Below, in pieces: positions 33,189 to 43,315 of a DNA stretch of 64,000 nucleotides. Source of the stretch: UBA2040 sp963977135 (GTDB lineage Bacteria > Bacteroidota > Bacteroidia > Flavobacteriales_D > Crocinitomicaceae); assembly GCA_963977135.1 (NCBI GenBank), contig CAXBNN010000007.1, positions 78,216-142,215 on the forward strand, read 5' to 3'. How positions within the stretch are numbered: the stretch's first letter is position 1; every line of letters begins with the position of its first letter. The position numbers and the translations under genes are program-made. The notes below the pieces were generated by a model that saw nothing but the letters and a program-made list of their open reading frames with translations, searched no databases and had not been told where the DNA came from.

Positions 33189-34822
33189 TTTGTTTCTTTT
33201 TTATCTGTTATTATTATACTAAAAGTGGAGCCTTCATTCGGAGAACTTTGCAAGGTTACATTCCAGCCGTACAATTCGGCAATAGATTTTACGTAGCTTA
33301 AACCTAGACCAAATCCTTTTACATTGTGCACGTTACCTGTGGGGATTCTGTACAATTTGTCGAAGACTTTATCAATGTGCTCCTTTTTAATTCCTATTCC
33401 TTTGTCTTTTACTTCAATTTTAATATTTCCTTTTTCCCGCAATAAACGCACTACTATTTTTGGTGCCTCGTTGCTATACTTAATTGCATTATCAATTAAA
33501 TTATTAATACAATTTGCAAGGTGCATCTTATCCGCGTAAACTTCAATCATTTCATTTGAAATTTCCGTTTTTAATTCGCCTCCAAGTGAATTTACTCTTA
33601 ACTGAACGTTTTGAGTTATGTCAAAAATCAATTCGTTCAAAACAATATTTTCTTCGTTGAGATTGATTTTACCTTTCTCTAAAGCATTGCTTTGCAGTAT
33701 ACTCTCAACGAGTAAACTTAGTCTTTTGTTTTCTTCTCCTATCATTTTTACATAAGGAGATGCCTTTTCTACAGCTGAACCCATCATTTGTGGATCTCCC
33801 ATCGCCTCGCAGGCCAAGGAAATAGTTGAAATTGGGGTTTTAAATTCGTGAGTCATATTACTGACGAAATCGTTTTTCAATTCTGAAAGTCGTTTTTGAG
33901 CCAAAATAGTCTTGAAAAGGAATAGGATTGTTACGACGATAACAAGCATCAAAGCCAAGGTGAGACCAAGAGATCCTGCCATTTCCTTGAATAGAAAAAT
34001 GTTCTTTTTAGGGAAGAAAATATGTAATGTCAACCGATCCTCCAACATATTGCTTGGGAACAGTTGAGTTCGACTACTGGTCGTCAAATTTGTATCTATC
34101 TTAATGTCATAATGACTATCGGCCATTTTGAACTTAACAGGTCGATAATTTTCATCCTCAACCATAAATTGGTATTCTTGGGGTAACTCATCAATACCAA
34201 TTTCATTCATGATGATGGAATCCAAAAATTCAATATCAATTCGTTCCGATGGTTCCATATAAACATTGTTTCGGAATGTTTCCAGCATCATTTCGTTAAC
34301 GAATTTTGCCTTGCGAAATATTTGTTGCAAAACTTTTTGGTCTAACTGAATGGCAACGGCCATAGAATCACTGGTAGGAATTGGCTTGCTGTGCTGATCA
34401 AACAATTCTCTCAACTGTCGAACATCGCGGGCGATTACTTTATGCTCTGCTGTAATTCCGGACAAAGAATCAAACGACTGCCCCTTGATCACCAGATAAT
34501 CGTGCATTCCATCTCCTTCGAAAATTGTCGTGTCCTTTATGGAAACGGACTCTTGCAGGCTCAATAAATTCTGAAATTCTTCTTTTAAAATATCCTTGTA
34601 TTGTCCACTGAAATCGCGATTGACGATTTGCATGTATTTTCGAATGTCCTCTGCCTTTTCATGCTGAAGAGCAATTCGCTCAAGAGAAGTGTTTAGTTTC
34701 CTTTTGAATTGGAAATTTTTTCTTTCGTATATCTGACTGACTTGAAATGCCTGAATAACCAACAAAGCGAACATCGCTGTACCGACTAGTAGTGTTGCAA
34801 AATTAATTCGAAGCTTTCCCAA
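33185..34822 (-). CDS. Sensor histidine kinase
   Basis: A 545-aa membrane kinase. TM1 about 10-26, a large extracytoplasmic sensor domain of about 250 residues without a recognised fold, TM2 about 287-308. The HisKA motif MTHEFKTPIST carries H325; N-box NNLIDNAIKYS, G1 KDKGIGIKKE, G2 GFGLGLSYVK complete the HATPase. It is paralogous to the orphan kinase at 56210-57556 (same catalytic motifs). Gene start at 34822 is 174 bp from the divergent OM-protein gene. Confidence 0.92.
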   Translation of the reverse strand: MGKLRINFATLLVGTAMFALLVIQAFQVSQIYERKNFQFKRKLNTSLERIALQHEKAEDIRKYMQIVNRDFSGQYKDILKEEFQNLLSLQESVSIKDTTIFEGDGMHDYLVIKGQSFDSLSGITAEHKVIARDVRQLRELFDQHSKPIPTSDSMAVAIQLDQKVLQQIFRKAKFVNEMMLETFRNNVYMEPSERIDIEFLDSIIMNEIGIDELPQEYQFMVEDENYRPVKFKMADSHYDIKIDTNLTTSSRTQLFPSNMLEDRLTLHIFFPKKNIFLFKEMAGSLGLTLALMLVIVVTILFLFKTILAQKRLSELKNDFVSNMTHEFKTPISTISLACEAMGDPQMMGSAVEKASPYVKMIGEENKRLSLLVESILQSNALEKGKINLNEENIVLNELIFDITQNVQLRVNSLGGELKTEISNEMIEVYADKMHLANCINNLIDNAIKYSNEAPKIVVRLLREKGNIKIEVKDKGIGIKKEHIDKVFDKLYRIPTGNVHNVKGFGLGLSYVKSIAELYGWNVTLQSSPNEGSTFSIIITDKKETK

Positions 34823-34996
34823 ATGTTAAATTTCTTTACGCTAAATTACTATTTGATTGACTGTTTTAGCATTGCTTAACCTTTTTTAACGAGGGCCAAG
34901 CGATATTAGTTTGTGCAATCATTCAGTTTTTAATCCCATTCAAAAAAGGGTATGAACAAAAGTTTTTTCTAATTTCTACGTTGTACCTTCGTAAGA

Positions 34997-37900
34997 ATGT
35001 TTTTTAGGAAGAATTTCACTTGGTTTTCATTGCTGGTCCTATTGATCGGAATGCCTCTGCACGCGCAGGAATCTAGTATGCGGGAAAAAACATTTGAAAA
35101 TGTTTCAAACGAGGTTGTTTTAGATTCTTTGCTCGTTTTTCCAAACTCCTTGGAAGTTTTTTGTGATGGAGTTTTAATGGATAAATCGAATTATAGTTTT
35201 TCCTCCTCAGAAAGTAAAATCTTATTCAATCAAAGTTGTGGTGGCACAATAAAAACTCGTTATAGAGTGCTTCCTTTGGGGCGTGACATTGTCTATCAAA
35301 AAAGAGATACAAGCGTTCTATACGCCGATTTCAAAGGTGACCGAGAAAAGTTCTTAATTAAAAACATACCAACCAACCAGGACGTTTTTGGTGGTTCGGC
35401 ACTAAATAAATCAGGATCGATTTCTCGTGGAATTACTTTTGGGAACAATCAAAATTTAGGTGTTAACTCATCTTTAAATCTCGAACTTTCAGGAGACATT
35501 GCGCCAAATTTGAAATTATTAGCCGTTGTTTCGGATAACAATTTACCTATTCAACCAGATGGAAATACAAATCAATTAAGAGAGTTTGACCAAGTTTTTA
35601 TTCAGATTTACAACGATAATTTAAAACTGATAGCAGGAGATTTCTGGTTAAGAAAACCAAAAGGATATTTTACCACTTATCAAAAACGAGCCCAGGGTCT
35701 TTCACTTGAAAATAGGTTTGATTTGGGCAATAATCGCGTATGGAAAACTCAGGTTAGCGGAGCGCTTTCTAGGGGAAAATTCCATCGACAAATTATACCA
35801 GGAATTGAAGGAAATCAAGGTCCTTATCGATTGGTTGGAGCAGAAAATGAACCATTCATTGTAGTCTTGTCTGGAACGGAGCAAGTTTTTATTGATGGTC
35901 GATTATTGGAAAGGGGTCAAGAATTTGACTATATCATAAACTACAATAATGCTGAAGTAATATTTACAAGTAGAAATCAAATTACAAAGGATAGTCGAAT
36001 TGTTGTTGAGTTTCAATACTCAGATCAAAATTATGCTCGCTCCATTTTACAAGCCTCAACAACTTACACCAGTAAGAAATTTGATTTTTGGTTGAATGGT
36101 TATTCAGAGCAAGATGCTAAAAATCAATCCTTGCAACAGGAATTGACTTTAAATCAGAAAGAGCTTTTGTCCAATATTGGAGATAGCCTGCAATTGGCTC
36201 GAACGTCAAGCATAGATTCCATTGGTTATATCGATAATCAGATTTTATATCGACTAATTGATTCCTTAGGTTTTGATAGTGTTTTGGTGTTTTCAGTTGA
36301 CAAAAATATTGCTGTTTACCGGGCAGTTTTCCAACTAGTAGGATTTGGAAATGGAGATTATGTTTTGGATAATTTCAACGCTTTGGGGCGAGTTTATAAA
36401 TGGGTAATGCCAATTGGAGGAGTTTCTCAAGGAAATTATGCTCCGTCACGTTTGTTAGTGGCTCCTAAAAAACAACAAATGTTGGCAGTTGGAGCAAGTT
36501 ATCGTTTAAATAAAAAATGGGAAATCGAAAATGAAGCGGCCATTTCGGTCTTGGATATTAATACCTTTTCTCGGCTTGATGCAAATGATAATCAAGGTTT
36601 TGCCAATCGTTTTTTAATAAAGGGAAATCAAAATTTGGGTAAAGATTCAACGAGTAACTGGAAAATGGAAACCAAAGCTGGTGTTGAGTTTTTACAGAGT
36701 GATTTTAAGCCTGTTCAGCAATACAGAGCCGTTGAATTTGACAGAGATTGGAATACTAGAAATCGCGGATATGTCGGCAACCAACTGTTTGTCAATGCAG
36801 CTAATTCCTTCGTGAATAAAAAATACGGATTTGCAGCAATTGAAGGTCAACATTTTGGCGTAGGAAGCGATTTCGAGGGTTATAAAGCTCAACTGAATGG
36901 AAAGTGGAATCAGCGAGGATTTCAAGCAAATTGGATAGGAAGTTATTTGGTTTCCAATGCGACTGGAAAGAATGACTATTTACGACACAAAGTTGATCTT
37001 TCGCAGAAATTAGGCCGAATAAGAATTGGCTATAAAGATGACCATGAAAGAAACGTTTTTAGAACAAATGGAGCATTAACAAACAATAGTTACCAATTTT
37101 TCGACTATCAATTCTATATAGCAAATGCAGATTCTGCTAAAAATGATTACAAATTGTTCTACCGTGAACGCTACGATTTGTTACCCGATTCATCTCGATT
37201 AGTGAATTCAGCAAAAGGAACAACTGTTGGTGGAGAATTCACTTTTAAGAATTTAAAAAATCAACGCTTGACCATCATAGCAAGTTATCGAGAATTGAAG
37301 ATTTTGGATTCGCTATTGATAAATCAAACCCCGGAAAATTCATTATTAGGAAGAATAGATTATGAATTAAGAGCTTTCAAAAATGCCTTGACTTGGAATA
37401 CTTTTTACGAGGCCGGTTCAGGGTTGGAATTAAAAAGGGAGTTTTTGTATATCAAAGTCAATGATGGTCAGGGAATATACACGTGGATAGATTACAACAA
37501 CGACGGAGTAAAAGATTTGAATGAGTTTGAAGTCGCACAATTTATAGATCAGGCTAGTTATATACGTGTTTTTACTCCAAGTAATACCTATGTGAAAACA
37601 TTCTCCAATGAATTGAATCAAAGTATTTTCTGGCGACCAGAACGTTTGTGGGCATCTAAAAAAGGAGTTTTAAAATATGTGGCGCTGTTCTCCAATCAAA
37701 CTCGTTTTCGTGTCAATAGAAAAACAACTGGTTTGACAGGTTTTAATGCTTTTAACCCAGTTCAGGATGCTGTCCGCGACACCAATTTACTTTCCACCAG
37801 TTCAAGCATTCGAAACTCCTTGTTTTTTAATCGGACCTCGAATATTTTTACGGCGGAGTACAATTTTCAGAACGCACAAAGTAAAACGCTTTTGGCAAGT

Positions 37901-38443
37901 GGGTTCGACGCTCGTGAAAATCGATACAATGAAGTTTCTTCGCGATTGAATATTTCAAGAATTTTCTCTTTGGAGTATGCCTACCAGCGCGGAGACAAAT
38001 TGGTAAATGCAGATTATGTCGCTGGACGAAATTATGGTATTGCTTATTATTTTCACCAACCAACATTCAGTTTTCAGCCAAATACTAAATTTCGATGGAG
38101 TCTAGATGGAAAGTACACAGAAAAGAAAAACAATGCAGATTTGGGTGGTGAAAAAGCCTTTCTCGGCGAATTGGGAACGAGTATAAAATACAATCAGGCG
38201 GAAAAAGGGAGTTTACAAGCAAATTTCAAAACCGTGAATATTGTTTATAGAAGTGACCCAAATTCGCCTCTTGGATTTGAAATGTTGGAGGCTTTAAAAC
38301 CTGGACTTAATTATACTTGGACAGTTGGTTATCAACGTTCGCTTTCAAATAATTTGCAAATATCGGTTCAATATACAGGAAGAAAATCTGAAGCGAATAA
38401 AGCAATTCATTCAGGGGGAATGGAGGTGAGAGCTTTCTTTTAA
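34997..38443 (+). CDS. Very large outer-membrane beta-barrel-like protein
   Basis: An 1148-aa protein with a signal peptide (about 1-24, LHAQ). After a short beta-rich head come many alternating strands (NQNLGVNSSLNLELSGDIAPN, LKLIAGDFWLRKPKGYF, and others) down to a C-terminal aromatic residue, as in OM barrels. Near residue 832 a DYNNDGVKDLNEFE segment fits a calcium-binding EF-hand/dockerin-like loop. No TonB box, plug or named domain is recognised. It is likely a conserved Bacteroidota OM protein without known function. Two further OM genes follow on the same strand (45 and 17 bp gaps). Confidence 0.6.
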   Translation: MFFRKNFTWFSLLVLLIGMPLHAQESSMREKTFENVSNEVVLDSLLVFPNSLEVFCDGVLMDKSNYSFSSSESKILFNQSCGGTIKTRYRVLPLGRDIVYQKRDTSVLYADFKGDREKFLIKNIPTNQDVFGGSALNKSGSISRGITFGNNQNLGVNSSLNLELSGDIAPNLKLLAVVSDNNLPIQPDGNTNQLREFDQVFIQIYNDNLKLIAGDFWLRKPKGYFTTYQKRAQGLSLENRFDLGNNRVWKTQVSGALSRGKFHRQIIPGIEGNQGPYRLVGAENEPFIVVLSGTEQVFIDGRLLERGQEFDYIINYNNAEVIFTSRNQITKDSRIVVEFQYSDQNYARSILQASTTYTSKKFDFWLNGYSEQDAKNQSLQQELTLNQKELLSNIGDSLQLARTSSIDSIGYIDNQILYRLIDSLGFDSVLVFSVDKNIAVYRAVFQLVGFGNGDYVLDNFNALGRVYKWVMPIGGVSQGNYAPSRLLVAPKKQQMLAVGASYRLNKKWEIENEAAISVLDINTFSRLDANDNQGFANRFLIKGNQNLGKDSTSNWKMETKAGVEFLQSDFKPVQQYRAVEFDRDWNTRNRGYVGNQLFVNAANSFVNKKYGFAAIEGQHFGVGSDFEGYKAQLNGKWNQRGFQANWIGSYLVSNATGKNDYLRHKVDLSQKLGRIRIGYKDDHERNVFRTNGALTNNSYQFFDYQFYIANADSAKNDYKLFYRERYDLLPDSSRLVNSAKGTTVGGEFTFKNLKNQRLTIIASYRELKILDSLLINQTPENSLLGRIDYELRAFKNALTWNTFYEAGSGLELKREFLYIKVNDGQGIYTWIDYNNDGVKDLNEFEVAQFIDQASYIRVFTPSNTYVKTFSNELNQSIFWRPERLWASKKGVLKYVALFSNQTRFRVNRKTTGLTGFNAFNPVQDAVRDTNLLSTSSSIRNSLFFNRTSNIFTAEYNFQNAQSKTLLASGFDARENRYNEVSSRLNISRIFSLEYAYQRGDKLVNADYVAGRNYGIAYYFHQPTFSFQPNTKFRWSLDGKYTEKKNNADLGGEKAFLGELGTSIKYNQAEKGSLQANFKTVNIVYRSDPNSPLGFEMLEALKPGLNYTWTVGYQRSLSNNLQISVQYTGRKSEANKAIHSGGMEVRAFF

Positions 38444-38488
38444 CAAATTACAATTGTAAGTTTTGAGTAAACTGTAAGTCATAAAAAA

Positions 38489-40114
38489 ATGAAATTCAAA
38501 AAAAATAAGAACAGTCTAATTGCTATGATTCTTTTCGCCCTATTTTCGGCAAGAGCAAATGGTCAAAATGAAGACTTCTTTAATAAAGCGGATGCATTCT
38601 TTAACAAGTATGTGCAAGATGATTTAGTTGATTACAAAGGGATAAAAAATAGTCCGGACGAATTAAATGTTTTGAACCTTGCTATTCGAGAATACTATCC
38701 AGAAGGAGTTGACACAACGGCTAAAGCTTTTTACATTAATGCTTATAATATTCTGGTGATTCAACAAATTGTCGACGATTATCCAGTAGAATCACCCCAA
38801 GAAATCTCCGGTTTTTTTGATGCAACAAAGTTTAAGGTTGGTTCCAAAAATTTAACCTTAAATGATATCGAAAATAAAATCCTGAGAAAAGAATACAGAG
38901 ATTATCGATTGCATTTTGTTTTAGTTTGCGGAGCGATGGGCTGTCCTCCAATAGCGAATTTTGCCTACCGTCCAGAAAAGCTTAATGAGCAATTGGATAG
39001 CCAAACTTCAAAGGCATTTAACGACCCTAAATTTATCTACGAAAAAGATGGAAAAGTCCAATTATCGCAAATTTTCAATTGGTATCGCGAAGATTTCGGA
39101 TCAAATCAAGTAACGATAGACATAATTAATAAGTATAGAAAGTCTCCATTAACGTCAAAATCGATTTCCTATTATCCATATAATTGGCAATTGAACGATA
39201 ACCAAACGATAATTCGTGTGCGGGAGGAGCCAGAAAATCATATCGGGGAACCTATAAAAATTCCTTTAAAGGAAGGTATAAATCTACAAACTTATACAGC
39301 GGGAACTCTCCTTGATAAAGGACGCTGGGATATCACTCTTTTCAATTCTTTGTACACACAAACGAAGTCGAATTGGCAAGGCGTAGATTATTCAGGAACA
39401 CGTGAGTCATTCTACACAACATTGTTGCAAGCGACATTGGGAACATCCAAAAACAAACGAATCAATTTAGGGTTTGATGTCAGTTTCCGTGGTTCAGCAA
39501 AACGACAAGATGATCGCTTCGGCACATCCTTAGATGCTTTTTCTTTTAAGAACAATGATTCTACCAGAGTTGGAATAAGTTCCGTTGGTCCGCGTTTGAA
39601 ATGGATACCTTTCGCTGGAAATACAAATTTTTCAATTCAAAGCACTTTCACGGTTCCAACAACACGATTTAACGAGGGAAAAAACGATCCTTCAGGAAAT
39701 TTATCTTGGTTAGACTGGAGTCGATTTACATCTTGGAATCAATTCTTTTATACCTATACAAGAAATAAGTTTCAGATTTTTGCCGAGGCCGATATTTTGG
39801 CTAGAATCCGAACAAGTAAATCTCAAATTACCCACGTTGATGTTCCAGTGACTTTAATCGGAAGTTATTTTCCTGCAGCGAAATGGACAGTTTATGCCAT
39901 TGGTCAGCACAATACAAGATACACGTATAATATCAACCCAACCTTAACTAACGACTTTGTTATTCCAATGAATTATTCAGCAATAGGTTTGGGGTTAAAA
40001 TTTCAGCCAGTTTCAAATATTACTCTAGAATTGCTTTACACAAATTTTGTAAGAGGAGTGAACTCAGGTTTGGGTGAAACATTTAATTTAGGCATTAAAT
40101 ATTTGACGAAATAA
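38489..40114 (+). CDS. DUF547 protein with C-terminal outer-membrane barrel
   Basis: A 541-aa protein with signal peptide (about 1-26). Residues about 30-250 are a DUF547 domain: FYINAYNILVIQQIV, then HFVLVCGAMGCPPIANFAY (about 142-160) and IFNWYREDFG. Residues about 265-541 turn into strand-rich sequence (RWDITLFNSLYTQTKS, IAFTLFN-like repeats, final LGETFNLGIKYLTK) ending in a barrel-like strand. Fusion of a DUF547 domain to a barrel is the notable point. DUF547 function is unknown; some relatives resemble papain-fold proteins, and a Cys in VCGAMGC is visible. Confidence 0.65.
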   Translation: MKFKKNKNSLIAMILFALFSARANGQNEDFFNKADAFFNKYVQDDLVDYKGIKNSPDELNVLNLAIREYYPEGVDTTAKAFYINAYNILVIQQIVDDYPVESPQEISGFFDATKFKVGSKNLTLNDIENKILRKEYRDYRLHFVLVCGAMGCPPIANFAYRPEKLNEQLDSQTSKAFNDPKFIYEKDGKVQLSQIFNWYREDFGSNQVTIDIINKYRKSPLTSKSISYYPYNWQLNDNQTIIRVREEPENHIGEPIKIPLKEGINLQTYTAGTLLDKGRWDITLFNSLYTQTKSNWQGVDYSGTRESFYTTLLQATLGTSKNKRINLGFDVSFRGSAKRQDDRFGTSLDAFSFKNNDSTRVGISSVGPRLKWIPFAGNTNFSIQSTFTVPTTRFNEGKNDPSGNLSWLDWSRFTSWNQFFYTYTRNKFQIFAEADILARIRTSKSQITHVDVPVTLIGSYFPAAKWTVYAIGQHNTRYTYNINPTLTNDFVIPMNYSAIGLGLKFQPVSNITLELLYTNFVRGVNSGLGETFNLGIKYLTK

Positions 40115-40131
40115 TATCCGTTTCAAAACTC

Positions 40132-41397
40132 ATGAAGTTACTTTGCTTGTTTTTGCTTCTAGGAAGTTTTGTTTTTGGTCAGGATCAGGTTGTCAGCAAT
40201 ATTCAATTTGAGGGGAATAAAAAGTCAAAGGAATCATTCCTCAGGATGCAACTGGACATAAAAGAAGGTTCATTTTATGATTCACTCATTTTAGAACAAA
40301 ACATCCAATTTTTACGAAATACGAATTTGTTTTTTGATGTTTCATATCGTTTAGATTCAATAAACGATAGAGAAATCAAGGTAACCTTTTTGCTTTCTGA
40401 AGTAATCACTATTTTTCCCATTATTGCCAATGGTGGTTCAAGTGAAAAGCTCAATTTCACGCTTGGCCTTTCGGATATAAATTTTCGTGGAAAGGGAAAT
40501 ACTTTGGGAATCGTTTATCAATATTACGATAGACATTCCGTCAAAGCATACCATATTTCGCCGAGGCATTTAAACAATCGAACAGGACACGAATTATTCG
40601 TAGGGAAATATTCAACCATTGAACCCTTGTATTTTGACAATAAAAAAGCATTTTTCAATTTTGATAATTATCACTTGTCTTCGGCAGTTTATCTTTGGTT
40701 GAATCGCTATTGGAAATTGAGTTTGGGAGGAGCTCTGTTCTATGAAAAATATGCAAATCGTTCAGAAGTGATTATGTCAACAAATTACAATGTTATTCCA
40801 GGGCAAAAATTCGATTTTTTCAAATACCAAATTCGAACAGGGGCAAACTATAAAAACATAGAATACATCTACGAGCGAAAGAAGGGAATTTGGAATCAAT
40901 TAAATGGTGAGAGCATTGTTACACATAATTATCCGGGAGCAACCTTTTTGAAGCTGACAAATGAATTGAAATCCTATTTTATCCTTGGCCAACGGCACAA
41001 TATATTTTTTCGTCAATTTTCAGGAATATCAACGAATAATAATTCTCCTTTTTCACCTTTTGTCATTGACGATTTTGTGAATATTCGGGGAATAGGAAAC
41101 AGGATTGCTCGCGGGACAGCTCTTTTTACTTTTAATACGGAATATCTCTTCACAGTATTAAAAGCAAATTGGTTTTATGCTCAAGTTGGGGCTTTTTACG
41201 ATTTGGGCTATCAACGCCCACCTGGATTAAAACTCGAAGATAGTTTTTCCGCGAACAACACCTTTCAAACGGCTGGACTCGGTCTTCGTTTACAATCGAG
41301 GAAATATTACAATACCGTTTTCCGATTTGATTATGGTTGGCAATTAAATGATCTTTCTAAAGGCGGATTTGTTATTGGTTTGGGGCAGTATTTTTGA
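40132..41397 (+). CDS. Omp85-family outer-membrane protein with one POTRA domain
   Basis: A 421-aa protein with a signal peptide (about 1-16, VFGQ). Residues about 20-95 form a single POTRA (VSNIQFEGNKKSKESFLRMQLDIKEGSFYDSL, IKVTFLLSE). The remaining part is a BamA/TamA-like 16-strand-type barrel (surface antigen family), ending FVIGLGQYF with a C-terminal aromatic. BamA has five POTRAs; short forms may act in lipid or protein export or be structural. It is the third OM gene of this run. Confidence 0.7.
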   Translation: MKLLCLFLLLGSFVFGQDQVVSNIQFEGNKKSKESFLRMQLDIKEGSFYDSLILEQNIQFLRNTNLFFDVSYRLDSINDREIKVTFLLSEVITIFPIIANGGSSEKLNFTLGLSDINFRGKGNTLGIVYQYYDRHSVKAYHISPRHLNNRTGHELFVGKYSTIEPLYFDNKKAFFNFDNYHLSSAVYLWLNRYWKLSLGGALFYEKYANRSEVIMSTNYNVIPGQKFDFFKYQIRTGANYKNIEYIYERKKGIWNQLNGESIVTHNYPGATFLKLTNELKSYFILGQRHNIFFRQFSGISTNNNSPFSPFVIDDFVNIRGIGNRIARGTALFTFNTEYLFTVLKANWFYAQVGAFYDLGYQRPPGLKLEDSFSANNTFQTAGLGLRLQSRKYYNTVFRFDYGWQLNDLSKGGFVIGLGQYF

Positions 41398-41407
41398 ATA
41401 AGTTTCA

Positions 41408-41586
41408 AGTTTCAAGTTGAACGGCTTCTTCGAAGCGTTCTGCAAGTTTCAAGTTCTGTGTTGCTGATTCTGCGTCTAATGAGAACGCTTCAAAGAAGCC
41501 GTTCAAACTGCAACTATTAATTGACCATTAAGCGCACCGAACTTGCAACTTTGCCTCTGCGAAGCAAACAACTTGCAACTTGTAAC
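41408..41586 (+). repeat. Dispersed repeat, copy 1
   Basis: A 179-bp unit. Its 22-bp inverted arms lie at 41419-41440 and 41483-41504 and differ at one position. Both ends are built of a degenerate 7-base tandem unit (CAAGTTn). Copy 2 at 42038-42216 is in the same orientation and, by hand count, differs at 14 of 179 positions. Lies immediately after the Omp85 gene. Confidence 0.85.
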
Positions 41587-41665
41587 ATTTCACAAAAAGC
41601 TATTGTAGAATCTAAACTAATTGACTAATTTAAATAGTGGATTAAGTTTTACCCAACCCAAATAT

Positions 41666-42034
41666 ATGGCAACTTTTACTGCTTTCGAAGAGATTCATGC
41701 ATGGTAAAAGGCGCATGAATCTGTTCTGACAATTTATAAATTAACAAACGAATCTAAGCTTAAAAATGATTTCGGGTTAAAGGACCAAATGCGCCGTTCG
41801 GCAGTTTCCATTACCTCAAATATTGCAGAAGGTCACGATCGAGGATCTAAAAATCAATTCATCTATTTTCTTAATGTCTCACGCGCTTCATGTGCTGAAC
41901 TTCGGTCACAATTGATTCTAGCAAAGGATTTAAATTATATAGAAATTCCACAATATGAAAAACTAAAAACTGATCTAATGGAAGTTAGTAGAATGATAAT
42001 GGGATTAATTAAATACCTGAAATCTTTAAAATGA
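41666..42034 (+). pseudogene. Four-helix-bundle protein (23S rRNA IVP family), interrupted by a nonsense codon
   Basis: The frame from ATG 41666 reads MATFTAFEEIHAW, then TAA (41705-41707), then KAHESVLTIYKLTNE...DQMRRSAVSITSNIAEGHDRGS...NVSRASCAELRSQL. This is the S23 IVP/four-helix bundle pattern, in which W is followed by Q: a CAA-to-TAA change explains the stop. The frame is otherwise intact to the stop at 42034. Full length would be 122 aa. The C-terminal 81 residues might still be translated from the Met at 41789. It sits between two direct repeat copies. Confidence 0.8.
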
Positions 42035-42037
42035 TTT

Positions 42038-42216
42038 AGTTTCAAGTTGAACGGCTTCTTCGAAACGTTCAGCAAGTTTCAAGTTCTATGTTGCCGATTC
42101 TGTGTCTAATGAGAACGCTTCAAAGAAGCCGTTCAAACTGAAACTATTAATTGGCTATTAACCACATAGAACTTGCAACTTTGCCTTTGCGAAGCAAACA
42201 ACTTGCAACTTGCAAC
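42038..42216 (+). repeat. Dispersed repeat, copy 2
   Basis: Direct copy of 41408-41586 with the same length and arms, about 92% identical by hand count. It begins three bases after the four-helix-bundle gene's stop and ends five bases before the prfA stop, so it also separates the two genes. Confidence 0.85.
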
Positions 42217-42221
42217 TTTTT

Positions 42222-43301
42222 TTAAACAGTTTCCCCTTTCAATTTCTCAGCATTCTCAGCCATTTTCAGTGCATCGATCATTTCTTGCATGTCGCCGTTC
42301 ATGAATGCAGACAAGTTGTACATCGTTTTCCCTATTCGGTGGTCTGTAATTCTACCTTGCGGATAGTTGTAGGTTCTAATTTTCGCTGATCTATCTCCAG
42401 TTGAAACTAAAGTTTTTCTGTGAGCTGACCTTTCTTCGTGCAAACGATCCAATTCTCTCTGGTACAATCGCGAACGTAATACAGAAATAGCTTTTTCTAA
42501 ATTTTTGTGTTGTGAACGACCGTCTTGACATTCGACAACCAAACCAGTAGGAAGGTGAGTTAATCGAATCGCGGACTCTGTTTTGTTGACGTGCTGACCA
42601 CCTGCTCCAGATGCTCGGAATGTATCTCGTTTTACATCTGTCATGTTCAGTTCAACATCCACTTCTTCAGCTTCAGGTAAAACTGCAACGGTAATTGCTG
42701 AAGTATGCACACGACCTTGAGATTCTGTTTCAGGAACACGTTGAACTCGGTGAACACCCGATTCGAATTTCATATTTCCATAAATAGAAGCGCCAATAAT
42801 TTCTAAGGAAATTTCTTTAAATCCTTTGGTCGTTCCTCCAGAGGAGTTGATGATTTCGTAGCTCCAACCTTTTTCCTTAAAGAACATAGTGTACATTCTG
42901 AAAATATCTTCTACGAAAATACATGCCTCATCACCACCCGTTCCAGCGCGTAATTCCAAAATGGCATTTTTATCATCTTCTGGATCTTTTGGAATCAACA
43001 TAAATTTGATCTCTTCTTCCATTTCTGGTCGAATAGTCTCCAATTCATCAATTTCAGCCTTTGCCATTTCCCGCATTTCAGGATCCTTTTCTTCGGCTAA
43101 AAGTGCTTTTGATGATTCTAAATTTTCAATTACGTCTTTATATTTTTTATAGACTTTATCCATCTCGTCAAGCTCTTTATACTCTTGACTCAATTTGACA
43201 TAGCGCGTCATGTCCGAAATAATATCTGGATCCACAATAAGTTTACCAACTTCAATAAATCGGTAATGTATCGCTTCTAATTTTTGGAGTAAATCGTTCA
43301 T
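42222..43301 (-). CDS. prfA: Peptide chain release factor 1
   Basis: A 359-aa class-I release factor that ends translation at UAA/UAG. GGQ at 234-236 in SGAGGQHVNKTES is the catalytic loop. PET at 190-192 in HRVQRVPETESQGR is the P-x-T recognition tripeptide of RF1 (an SPF would mark RF2). Length and domain order are standard. It ends next to repeat copy 2. A 61-bp hairpin-containing gap separates it from the purM gene upstream. Confidence 0.97.
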   Translation of the reverse strand: MNDLLQKLEAIHYRFIEVGKLIVDPDIISDMTRYVKLSQEYKELDEMDKVYKKYKDVIENLESSKALLAEEKDPEMREMAKAEIDELETIRPEMEEEIKFMLIPKDPEDDKNAILELRAGTGGDEACIFVEDIFRMYTMFFKEKGWSYEIINSSGGTTKGFKEISLEIIGASIYGNMKFESGVHRVQRVPETESQGRVHTSAITVAVLPEAEEVDVELNMTDVKRDTFRASGAGGQHVNKTESAIRLTHLPTGLVVECQDGRSQHKNLEKAISVLRSRLYQRELDRLHEERSAHRKTLVSTGDRSAKIRTYNYPQGRITDHRIGKTMYNLSAFMNGDMQEMIDALKMAENAEKLKGETV

Positions 43302-43315
43302 TTTTTTATAGATGT

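Noticed and set aside
41401..41590. CRISPR-like array from short CAAGTTn repeats
   Set aside because: Units are 7 bases and degenerate, spacers are absent, and no cas genes are near.
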